Position numbers and translations under genes: made by a program. A DNA stretch of 64,000 nucleotides. It comes from Chrysopilus asiliformis. Taxonomy: Eukaryota > Arthropoda > Insecta > Diptera > Rhagionidae. Positions 55,943-64,000 of this stretch are shown piece by piece (the first letter of the stretch is position 1; each line of letters starts with the position of its first letter). Under the pieces are notes generated by a model. It searched no databases. It was not told where the DNA came from and saw only the letters and a list, made by a program, of their open reading frames with translations. The DNA is taken from contig OZ035960.1 in assembly GCA_964034945.1 (NCBI GenBank), positions 74,135,085 to 74,199,084 of the forward strand, written 5' to 3'.

Positions 55943-58754
55943 TGCTACTCTAACAAACGGACTTTATCGTTTAAATTGTCGATTAAACTCAAGCGCGAGT
56001 GGAAAAGACGTAGCTTTGATAGCCCATAGTTCTCAAAATTTGTGGCATCGTCGATTGGGCCACATCTGTGATTATAATTTGAAAAGAGTACAAAACGCAA
56101 CAATTGGTGTTAATTGTACATCAAAACCGACAGAAAAATGTGCTATTTGTATAAAAGGGAAACAAACACGCTTACCTTTTAAACATAATGGAAGTCGGGC
56201 AAAAAATTTACTCGATATTATACATTCGGATGTTTTCGGGCCGGTAAATACTGCCTCGGTATCAGGCTTTAAATACTTTGTAACTTTCACCGACGATTAT
56301 AGCAGAAAAGTTTTCATTTATCCGTTAAAACAAAAATCACAGGTTTTTGAAACTTTTAAAACCTTCAAAGCTCTCGTCGAAAATCAATGCTCAAGACGAA
56401 TCAAAGTTTTTAGATCTGATCAGGGTAAAGAATACTGCAACAAAAATTTTGAAGATTTTTTTCAAAATTCTGGAATCATTCATCAACAGAGTGCAGCGTA
56501 CACACATGAACAAAATGGTGTGTCTGAACGAATTAACAGAACGATAATGGAACGAGTTCGTTGCATGTTAATTGATTCAGGGTTGGATGAGATGTTTTGG
56601 CTCGAAGCGGCTATGACGGGAGTTTATTTAATAAACCGTGTTCCATGCAGGGATCATAAAGCACTTACACCTGAAGAACTGTGGACACAAGTGAAACCAG
56701 ACATATCACACTTACGAGTTCTCGGTTGCAAGGCAATGGTTCACGTGCCCAAAGAAAATCGAACTAAACTCAAGCCGAAATCGCAAGAATGCATCATGCT
56801 TGGTTACAGTAACAATTCCAAAGCGTATCGTCTTTATAATGCAAAAACAAAGAAAATAATTGTTAGCCGAGATGTTGTTTTTATGGAGGCCACGAATAAG
56901 GTAATTGACAAAAATGAGGATCGTACTAATTCAATTTTTTTGCCAATAGACTCATCTGACCAACAATTATTAATAGATGATGACGATGCAAGGGAAGAAT
57001 CAGTTGGTGAATCGTCATTAAATGATACATCTGATACTTCGGAAGAATCTATTGTTTTCGTCGAAAATGGATCAAGCAGAGAAATTGAAGAAGAAGATTC
57101 AGCGAATGAATATGAGGACACAATATCTGATCCAACATATGTTCCAAACTATTCTGATGAATCATTATCCGATCACAATCTATGCGTAATCGTCGACGAA
57201 TCTGATGATCCCAAAAGCATCGACGAAATAAATAAACGAAATGATGCTCAAGCATGGAAGCAAGCAATGAAGGAAGAGTACGAGTCCTTGATCGCCAACC
57301 AAACTTGGGCTTTAGTTGAACAACCTAAAAATAAAAAACCAATTCAATGTAAATGGGTTTTTAAGACCAAAAAGGATTCAAATGATGAAATAGTTCGACA
57401 CAAGGCACGACTGGTCATTAAAGGCTTCAACCAAGTACCAGGAGTCGACTATAATGAAACCTTCGCTCCAGTCGTTCGTTACACATCAATTCGGCTGTTA
57501 CTCGCATTGGCTGCGAGATACAATTTGAACATTCAACACATGGACGCTGTAACTGCATTCCTGAATGGCGAATTGGCTGAAGATGTATACATGACCCAAC
57601 CAGAGGGCTATCAAGATGGCTCAAACCGGGTCTGCAAGCTCAAAAAGGCGATATATGGTTTAAAACAAGCGGGTCGCGTATGGAATGAGAAACTTAATTC
57701 TGTACTAGTCACTTTTGGCCTAAAACGAAGTGAAACTGACCAATGTATTTACTATCGTCTCGTGGAAAAGAAAATGCTGTTCGTCGCCATTTACGTAGAC
57801 GACCTTTTAATACTTTCAAATGATGAAGAATTAGAAAAACATTTGAAATATGAATTATCAAAAACATTTAAGATGAAAGATCTTGGAGAGGCGTCATCAA
57901 TTCTTGGACTCCGCATTACCAGGGATAGGAAAATTGGTACAGTTGCTGTTGATCAGTCACAGTACATTCAAGAAATCCTGCGGCTATTTGGAATGAGTGA
58001 CTGTAATCCATTATCTACACCAATCGATTTAAATCAAAAAATTTCATCGAAAATGTGTCCCACGACGAAAGAGGAAAAACAACAGATGTCAAAAGTTCCA
58101 TATATGAACTTAATTGGAAAGCTGCTTTTTGCTGTACAAATCACAAGGCCTGATATTTGCTTCGCCGTCAACCTACTAAGTCGATATAGCACAAATCCAG
58201 GGAAGGCTCATTGGGCTGCTGCAAAGCGCATTTTACGATATCTCAAAGGAACCATGGATCGTAGTCTCGTCTTCAACAGGGAACCAAGTGATTTAAAAGG
58301 ATTTTGTGATGCAGACTGGGCAAGTGATCCAGATGAACGCAGATCTACCACTGGGTATGTATTTAAGATGCAAGGTGCCGCAATTTCCTGGGCAACAAAA
58401 CGTCAAAAAACTGTAGCACTTTCATCCACCGAAGCAGAGTTCATGTCACTGGTAGCTGCCACTCAAGAATCCGTATGGCTAAAGAGACTTGAACAGGAGT
58501 TGCTTCCGAAGTCCAACAAGGAAACAACAATATATTGTGACAATAAAGGAGCGCTGCAAAAGGCTGTTAACAACTCATACTCAGCTCGAACAAAACATAT
58601 TGAAATCAAATCTGAATTCATCCGTGAGAAAATCAACAGTGGACACATCAAACTGGAATATCTACCTAGTAACCAAATGTTGGCGGATATCTTAACCAAG
58701 GGGGTAGTTGGTGCGAAACAAACCATCCTTACAAAACAATTTGGTCTGCTTTAA
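55890..58754 (+). CDS. copia integrase, reverse transcriptase and RNase H (second frame)
   Basis: Real continuation begins about 55935 (IASATLTNGLYRLN). The pre-integrase HHCC region has LWHRRLGHICD and CAICIKGKQ. The integrase catalytic triad is in IIHSDVFGP, FRSDQGKEY and NGVSERINRTIME. An acidic spacer follows. RT has HKARLVIKGFNQVPGVDY, QHMDAVTAFLNGEL and FVAIYVDDLLIL with the YVDD box. RNase H has FCDADWASDPDERRSTTGYV and ALSSTEAEFMSL, then ARTKHIEIK. No stops. Linked to the first frame by a +1 step across the A9 run; without it this is one polyprotein of about 1,300 residues. Confidence 0.9.
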   Translation: MKTTLVKFSTKKKKKIASATLTNGLYRLNCRLNSSASGKDVALIAHSSQNLWHRRLGHICDYNLKRVQNATIGVNCTSKPTEKCAICIKGKQTRLPFKHNGSRAKNLLDIIHSDVFGPVNTASVSGFKYFVTFTDDYSRKVFIYPLKQKSQVFETFKTFKALVENQCSRRIKVFRSDQGKEYCNKNFEDFFQNSGIIHQQSAAYTHEQNGVSERINRTIMERVRCMLIDSGLDEMFWLEAAMTGVYLINRVPCRDHKALTPEELWTQVKPDISHLRVLGCKAMVHVPKENRTKLKPKSQECIMLGYSNNSKAYRLYNAKTKKIIVSRDVVFMEATNKVIDKNEDRTNSIFLPIDSSDQQLLIDDDDAREESVGESSLNDTSDTSEESIVFVENGSSREIEEEDSANEYEDTISDPTYVPNYSDESLSDHNLCVIVDESDDPKSIDEINKRNDAQAWKQAMKEEYESLIANQTWALVEQPKNKKPIQCKWVFKTKKDSNDEIVRHKARLVIKGFNQVPGVDYNETFAPVVRYTSIRLLLALAARYNLNIQHMDAVTAFLNGELAEDVYMTQPEGYQDGSNRVCKLKKAIYGLKQAGRVWNEKLNSVLVTFGLKRSETDQCIYYRLVEKKMLFVAIYVDDLLILSNDEELEKHLKYELSKTFKMKDLGEASSILGLRITRDRKIGTVAVDQSQYIQEILRLFGMSDCNPLSTPIDLNQKISSKMCPTTKEEKQQMSKVPYMNLIGKLLFAVQITRPDICFAVNLLSRYSTNPGKAHWAAAKRILRYLKGTMDRSLVFNREPSDLKGFCDADWASDPDERRSTTGYVFKMQGAAISWATKRQKTVALSSTEAEFMSLVAATQESVWLKRLEQELLPKSNKETTIYCDNKGALQKAVNNSYSARTKHIEIKSEFIREKINSGHIKLEYLPSNQMLADILTKGVVGAKQTILTKQFGLL

Positions 58755-58889
58755 TTTAAACTATTAATGAATTAAAATGAATCACATGTATTGTTTCTTT
58801 CAAATTTAAACTTTGAATTTTTATATTGAATTCTTGTATTGAAATGTATTGAATTAAATTTTTAACAATAATGTTTCATCCAGGGAAGG

Positions 58890-59054
58890 TGTTGTGATCG
58901 AGGAATGAAACACAGCTATTAGCTAATTTATAATTACTGGCAACACCGTTTTTTACTCTGTGTAATAGATGTCAAATAAATACTTCTTCTCGTTAGTGCA
59001 TTCATTAAATTCAGATGTCTTTTATTTCACCGCTGCAGAATTAACTTCACAACA
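58890..59054 (+). repeat. copia right LTR
   Basis: 165 bp, preceded by the purine tract AGGGAAGG. Two differences from the left LTR. Confidence 0.95.
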
Positions 59055-59059
59055 CTTAC

Positions 59060-59845
59060 TGACTTTTTAATGACAGATTCGGATTCAGCGACCCCAAAAA
59101 CCCCCAGAATAGATTTTTTCCGGAAAATTTGGAGAAAAGGATAATCACGTTATCCTTACAGAACCTTCCGTTATCCTTACTGACTTTTTAATAACAGATT
59201 CGGATTCAGCGACCCCAAAAACCCCCAGAATAGATTTTTTTTCCGGAAAATTTGGAGAAAAGGATAATCACGTTATCCTTACAGGACCTTCCGTTATCCT
59301 TATTGACTTTTTAATGACAGATTCGGATTCAGCGACCCCAAAAACCCCCAGAATAGATTTTTTTCCGGAAAATTTGGAGAAAAGGATAATCACGTTATCC
59401 TTACAGGACCTTCCGTTATCCTTACTGACTTTTTAATGACAGATTCGGATTCAGCGACCCCAAAAACCCCCAGAATAGATTTTTTTCCGGAAAATTTGGA
59501 GAAAAGGATAATCACGTTATCCTTACAGGACCTTCCGTTATCCTTACTGACTTTTTAATGACAGATTCGGATTCAGCGACCCCAAAAACCCCCAGAATAG
59601 ATTTTTTTCCGGAAAATTTGGAGAAAAGGATAATCACGTTATCCTTACAGGACCTTCTCTTATCCTTACAAGGACGAAGTAGAGAAAATATTGTATTGTC
59701 ATCGGACTTATATAAGTGTACAAAATTTCAAGTGAATCGGACAAGTGTAAGTGGGTCAAAATTGGATTGCAAGATTTGATCTGACAAACAAACAAACAAA
59801 CAGACAAACAGACAAGATAGCGAGCTAAATAAAAGCTTTTAAAAA
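59060..59845 (-). mobile_element. Helitron-type tandem units and 5' end, right of copia
   Basis: Five units of about 122 bp (CTGAC landmarks near 59059, 59179, 59303, 59425, 59547). At 59775-59815 AACAAACAAACAGACAAACA, the inverted Helitron 5' microsatellite, follows. Then AAATAAAAGCTTTT at the junction with the fold-back element. Together with 53911-54450 this forms one insertion into F2, itself invaded by copia. Confidence 0.65.
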
Positions 59846-60162
59846 ATCGCTGTTTTGGGACCAAAAAAGCATTAAATTTCAACCGTAGGTCAAAACTTCG
59901 TGAGAATTAGATGTTCGTCTAGGTTTCCTCTACAAAAGTTGTCTTTAGACCATCAACGAAAATTTAAATATTATAGGAGTTACGGACAGTTAAAGCGATT
60001 CACCATTTTAAAGTCTATTTTTGAAACTTCAATGAAAAACCGGCTGGGTTTTTTCCACTACAGATACCTACTTTTTTTTTAAATCTTATTTTTTGACCTA
60101 AACTTCACGAAAATGGACGGGGAGCAACAAAAATTACAACTTTGCACATATGGGCAATCTAA
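59846..60162. mobile_element. Fold-back element F2, right arm
   Basis: Resumes with TCGCTGTTTTGGGACC at the point where F2 broke off at 53910, runs through GGTCAAAACTTCGTGAG and ends GGGCAATCTAA next to TA, like F1. Confidence 0.8.
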
Positions 60163-60178
60163 TATATATATATATATA

Positions 60179-61116
60179 TCTATATATATAAAAATGGATG
60201 TTTGTCTGTCTGTCCGTTTGAGATTACAAAACTCAAAAACTACTGGACCGATTTTTACGCGGTTTTTTTCAAAATGATCTGTGTTGCCAGGAGCAGGTTT
60301 TTAGCTATGTAGATTTTTAAAATTCGAAACGGAAGGTCCTGTAAGAATAATGAAAATATCCTTTTTCCCATTTTTCCCCGGAAAAATCGGCATTATGGGG
60401 TTTTTGGGGTCGCTGATCACGAATCCGGTATTAGATTTTCAAAATTCTAAACGAAAGGTCCTGTAAGGATAATGAAAATATCCTTTTTCCCATTTTTCCC
60501 GGGAAAAATTTGCATTATAGGGTTTTTGGGGTCGCTGGTCACGAATCCGGTATGAGATTTTCAAAATTCGAAACAGAAGGTCCTGTAAGGATAACGCAAA
60601 TATGCTTTTTTCCCATTTTCCCTGGAAAAATTTGCACTATAGGATTTTTGGGGTCGCTGATCACGGTTCTGCTGTTGAAATTTTAAAATTCGAAACACAA
60701 GGTCCTGTAAGGATGACGTAAATATATTTTTTCCCATTTTCCCCGGAAAAATTGGAATTATGGAGTTTTTGGGGTCGCTGATCACGAATCCGGTGTTAGA
60801 TTTTTAAAACTCTAAACGGAAGTTCCTGTAAGGATAACGCAAATATCCTTTTCCCCACTTTTCCCCGGAAAAATCAGCATAAGGAGGTTTTTGGGGTCGC
60901 TGATCACGAATCCGGTGTTGAAATTCCAAAATTCGAAACGAAAGGTCCTGTAAGGATAACGCAAATATTCTGTTCTTCATTTTCCCCGAAAAAATTGCGA
61001 AACAGAAGGTCCTGTAAGGATAACGTTTTTTCCCAAAGGTTTTAAAGTTTTTATGATTTTTTGGCATTCTAAAATTTATACAAAAAACTTTAAGCTGGTA
61101 ACGTAGGGTCTGCTAG
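60179..61116 (+). mobile_element. Non-autonomous Helitron, 938 bp
   Basis: TC at 60179-60180 after A; CTAG at 61113-61116 before T. 5' end TCTATATATATAAAAATGG, GTCTGTCTGTCC microsatellite, six to seven diverged 122-bp-type units, 3' end GGGTCTGCTAG. Same family as 9810-12152 with fewer units. No Rep/helicase. Confidence 0.85.
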
Positions 61117-61136
61117 TATATATATATAAATATATA

Positions 61137-62044
61137 AAGGGTGGTTAAATTTTAAGGGCCGATGTTGAATGTGAACCACACCTAAACGTCAAGTTTTTTT
61201 CTGCATTTCATTTGACATTTCTCAATTTCAGACTAACTCAATTTGAACCATGGAAAGATACACAATCGAGCAACGCGTTAAAGTTATTCAGGCTTATTAT
61301 GAAAATTTTCGAAGAAAATCATCTTCAGTGATGAGGCACATTTTCACCTCAGTGGATTCGTCAATAAGCAGAACAGCCGCTTTTAGGCGAATGATAATCC
61401 AAGAGTGATTGTCGAAAAACCAATGCACCCACAAAGAGTGACTGTTTGGTGCGGTTTATGGGCTGGCGGCATCATCGGGCCGTATTTTTTCCAAAATGAG
61501 GCCGGTCAGGCAGTTACTGTGAATGGTGTTCGCTATCGTGAGATGATAACGAACTTGTTATGGCCCGAATTGGAAGATATGGATGTGGACGATATGTGGT
61601 TTCAACAGGACGGTGCCACTTGCCACACAGCTACCGAAACAATCGCTCTTTTGCGCGACAAATTTAATGGCCGTGTTATCTCACGTGGTGGCGATGTCAA
61701 TTGGCCGCCAAGATCATGTGATTTGACACCGTTGGACTTCTTTCTTTGGGGTTATTTGAAAGAAAAGGTGTACGTCGATAAGCCAGCAACAAGTCAAGAG
61801 CTAAAGGATGAGATAATTTGGCACATTAACGGCATAGAACCTCAATTATGCCTCAGCGTCATCGAAAATTTGGACCATCGGATGGAGGTGTGCCGCCGAG
61901 GTCGCGGCGGCCATTCGATTGTGTATCTTTCCATGGTTCAAATTGAGTTAGTCTGAAATTGGGAAATGTCAAATGAAATGCAGAAAAAAACTTGACGTTT
62001 AGGTGTGGTTCACATTCAACATCGGCCCTTAAAATTTAACCACC

Positions 62045-62047
<3 letters not shown>
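61137..62047 (+). mobile_element. Deleted DD41D mariner (C-terminal half kept)
   Basis: Arms of about 135 bp starting AAGGGTGGTTAAATTTTAAG are inverted and flanked by TA. Both arms include the transposase start codon region (MERYTIEQ). Same family as 12371-12952, which has the complementary deletion. The coding remnant is at 61310-61956. Confidence 0.9.
61310..61956 (+). pseudogene. DD41D mariner transposase, C-terminal half
   Basis: From about 61310 the frame reads KKIIFSDEAHFHLSGF (first Asp), a TAG at about 61386, then RVIVEKPMHPQRVTVWCG. WFQQDGATCHTATETI carries the second Asp and LTPLDFFLWGYLKEKVY the third, 41 residues apart. The C-terminus runs into the inverted arm (VYLSMVQIELV), so the natural end was replaced during deletion. 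The N-terminal DNA-binding region beyond the first 20 codons is missing. Confidence 0.85.

Positions 62048-62098
<51 letters not shown>
62048..62098. repeat. (TA)n microsatellite
   Basis: TA run of about 50 bp between the mariner derivative and a 43-bp directly repeated segment. Confidence 0.95.
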
Positions 62099-62101
<3 letters not shown>

Positions 62102-62142
62102 CTGTTTTTTCCTGTTTCAATTCTGGATTTTTCGGTTTGAAA
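62099..62142 (+). repeat. Direct repeat flanking F3, copy 1
   Basis: CGACTGTTTTTTCCTGTTTC and the following TTTTTCGGTTTGAA are repeated at about 62992-63035. This copy continues into AAAAAACAGTCG, giving a hairpin with its own start. Confidence 0.8.
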
Positions 62143-62185
62143 TAAAAAACAGTCGAAACTTAATATATATATGTATATATATATA

Positions 62186-62990
62186 TTAGATTGCCCATAT
62201 GTGCAAAGTTGTAATTTTTGTTGCTCCCCGTCCATTTTCGTGAAGTTTAGGTCAAAAAAATAAGATTTAAAAAAAAAGTACGAATCTATAGTGGAAAAAA
62301 CCCAGCCGGTTTTTCATTGAAGTTTCAAAAATAGACTTTAAAATGGTGAATCGCTTTAACTGTCCGTAACTCCTATAATATTTAATTTTTCGTTGATGGT
62401 CTAAAGACAACTTTTGTAGAGGATAACTAGACGAACATCTAATTCTCACGAAGTTTTGACCTATGGTTGAAATTTAATGCTTTTTTGGTCCCAAAACAGC
62501 AATTTTTTAAGAACATTTTCATGAATTATTTTCTTTAAATGTATTTTTTGCACTTTCTAAAGGGTGGAAAATTTCTTCTGGAAAGCCTATGTTCTAGAGA
62601 ATGAAATGTAGATTTATTTAAAAAAAAAATTAAGCCGATCTAAAGTTATACGACATACATATAGACCGACAAACAGACAGATTTATGGACATCCTAAATT
62701 TTTTGTCTGAAACGGATTTTGTACTGGTCAGATTTTTCCTAAGTATTCAAAAGTAGAATTTTTTTTAAGTTTTTCCGATATTCTTATTTTTTATAAAACA
62801 TTTTTAAAATACAAAATTTAATGGAATTTTTTTTTAAATTTTTTTCTTGAAATTGTTCATAATTTTTTGTTAAATATTCAATGAATTTTGCTTTCGAATA
62901 GCTTTGCATTGATATTTGTTTATAATGCTGTTCCATCGCATGCAGGATATACTGTGCTCCTGGTGCGTTAGAACAGTATTATGTATATTA
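62186..62990. mobile_element. Fold-back element F3, half copy with empty MITE site
   Basis: Starts TTAGATTGCCCATATGTGC after TA. It runs through the arm, the GGTCCCAAAACAGC segment absent from F1's left side, then AAACATTTTTAAAATACAAA (62800-62819), the uninterrupted version of the TTAA MITE site. It ends in GTTAGAACAGTATTATG. The inverted second half is missing, so it is a single-arm copy. Confidence 0.75.
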
Positions 62991-62991
62991 C

Positions 62992-63035
62992 CGACTGTTT
63001 TTTCCTGTTTCAATTCTGGATTTTTCGGTTTGAAT
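62992..63035 (+). repeat. Direct repeat flanking F3, copy 2
   Basis: CGACTGTTTTTTCCTGTTTC and onward, matching 62099-62142 almost exactly. Confidence 0.8.
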
Positions 63036-63164
63036 AGTTTTCAGCTATCTTGAGTTAGCGCAACAAAGAGTTGTAGCCGTGGTAGAGCCAGCGGTGGATG
63101 TTTGTATGGTTTCAAGAAATGTCTAGCAAATAAGTACGGTTTAGCATTTACACCGCGAGAATCG

Positions 63165-64000
63165 ACGGAACTAATTTGGTATTTTATTAAACGGTAAAAG
63201 CTGGATTTCTGATTTCAACAAACTTAAAGAAAATGTCGGTGAAAATTCCTTTATTATTCTTGGTGACCTAAATGTAAGGGTTGGTAGTAACCAAATAATG
63301 GAAGAAGAAATTCTTGAAAGTAATCCTAGACTGATGACTCGAAGACAGTCAAAAGACAGAAAGGTGGATGGAAACGCAAAACACTTTTTACAGTTTCTTG
63401 AAGATTCTGGTGGAGTTATTTTAAATGGAAGATCCCCAGGGGATATTGAAGGGAAAATGACTTTTGTTGGAGCCATGGGCACTTCTGTAATCGATTATTG
63501 TTGCTGTTCGATGGATATTTTGGATTTTTTCTTTGATTTTTCGGTGTTAAATAAACCTTATTCAGACCACATGCCTTTAAAACTCAGTCTGAAATCAACA
63601 AACTTTCTTACTGATAGTCGTAATATGTCTTCTCCCAAAATTGTCCTGGAATAATATCGTGTCAAACACTTACTCTTTTAATCTAGACAGTATGTTTGGT
63701 TTGTTAGAGTTTGGAAGAAAAGACATAGATGATAGGGTCGAGATAGTTAAGCAAACGATCTACAAAGCGGCAAATTATTCAGTATAATCGAAAAATAAAG
63801 TAATCAACCAAGCTAAGTAGAAATGGTTCGACAACCAATGTAGGCGGTCTAGAGAAATTGTGTTTAAAAAGCTAAATTTGGTTAGAAAGTTTGGAATCAG
63901 CTTATTTAGACAGAACTATTTAGACAAGTTGAAAAAGTATAAATCATTGTGTTTAAGAAAAAAGCAAGAATATCACACAACAGTGTTGGAAAAAGTTAAC
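63165..64000 (+). pseudogene. Non-LTR retrotransposon endonuclease fragment, runs off window
   Basis: The frame from about 63205 reads SDFNKLKENVGENSFIILGD, then LNVRVGSNQIMEEEILESN. Further on are VILNGRSPGDIEGKMTFVGA, MGTSVIDYCCCSMDILDFF and YSDHMPLKLSL, the AP-endonuclease motifs of LINEs (GDLN, SVIDY, SDH). Stop at 63652, then linker text KWFDNQCRRSREIVFKK near 63825 continuing to the window edge. The 5' end lies near 63165 or earlier. Clade not determined. The interval 63036-63164 is unassigned. Confidence 0.7.

Larger units (their letters stand above)
54456..59054 (+). mobile_element. Ty1/copia retrotransposon, complete, 4.6 kb
   Basis: Two 165-bp LTRs (TGTTGTGATCG..TTCACAACA) differ at only two positions. 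The TSD is CTTAC at 54451-54455 and 59055-59059. The PBS GGTTATGGGCTCC follows directly after the left LTR, like the initiator-tRNA-Met site of copia. The polypurine tract AGGGAAGG comes directly before the right LTR. The coding region covers Gag, protease, integrase, RT and RNase H. High LTR identity means a recent insertion; one frameshift is the only visible lesion. Confidence 0.95.

Overview
This window reads as intergenic or intronic DNA from an insect, most likely a higher fly (Diptera). The evidence is an AT-rich background, one spliced animal-type gene, repeats resembling the INE-1/DINE-1 elements of flies, and Jockey-type LINEs, copia, Ty3/gypsy, Tc1/mariner, Helitron and Penelope-like elements. 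Nothing looks bacterial. The fly assignment is inference.

The only host gene I can support is at about 51.6-52.7 kb on the plus strand. It is the 3' part of a DUF4743 + Nudix hydrolase gene, with four exons visible and the first exon(s) missing. Nearly everything else is transposable-element sequence, much of it nested.

Layout. 0.4-1.35 kb: decayed Penelope-like fragment. 1.56-4.31 kb: hAT-like element with a perfect 8-bp target-site duplication (TSD). 4.61-5.43 kb: PIF/Harbinger-like element. 5.55-7.65 kb: decayed DD41D mariner carrying a 177-bp tandem array. 7.65-9.67 kb: Helitron end, LTR-retrotransposon leader with primer-binding site, and a 732-bp terminal-inverted-repeat (TIR) element. 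9.67-16.82 kb: a TA microsatellite split by a Helitron with a 122-bp minisatellite, a TIR element and a Tc1 element, each with further insertions. 16.83-20.96 kb: broken Ty3/gypsy gag-pol. 21-24.15 kb: Helitron and INE-like pieces, a TTAA MITE and an inverted-repeat element. 24.7-25.26 kb: deleted mariner. 25.26-27.52 kb: a 2.26-kb near-palindrome with a cysteine-rich coding piece in both arms. 27.5-38.8 kb: a nested tower in which a minus-strand Ty3 remnant holds an INE-like element, which holds an 8-kb Jockey-type LINE, which holds a TIR element and an apparently intact DD41D mariner. 39.6-48.66 kb: a TIR element split open by a LINE with an unbroken 984-residue ORF2, a Penelope-like element, a fold-back element, a deleted mariner and a short Helitron. 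48.77-50.9 kb: INE-like element, Helitron end and two MITE-like elements. 51.6-52.7 kb: the Nudix gene. 52.95-60.16 kb: a second fold-back copy split by Helitron-type tandem repeats that contain a young copia element. 60.18-62.99 kb: Helitron, deleted mariner and a third fold-back copy. 63.17-64 kb: LINE endonuclease fragment running out of the window.

The transposons do not form a pathway. What they record is insertion history: who is inside whom, and which copies still look capable of mobility (the 36.8-38.1 kb mariner and the 54.5-59.1 kb copia). I found no convincing new host system. The most unusual objects are the large CXC-bearing palindrome, the fold-back family carrying a piece of an unidentified protein, and an occupied/empty site pair for a TTAA MITE.
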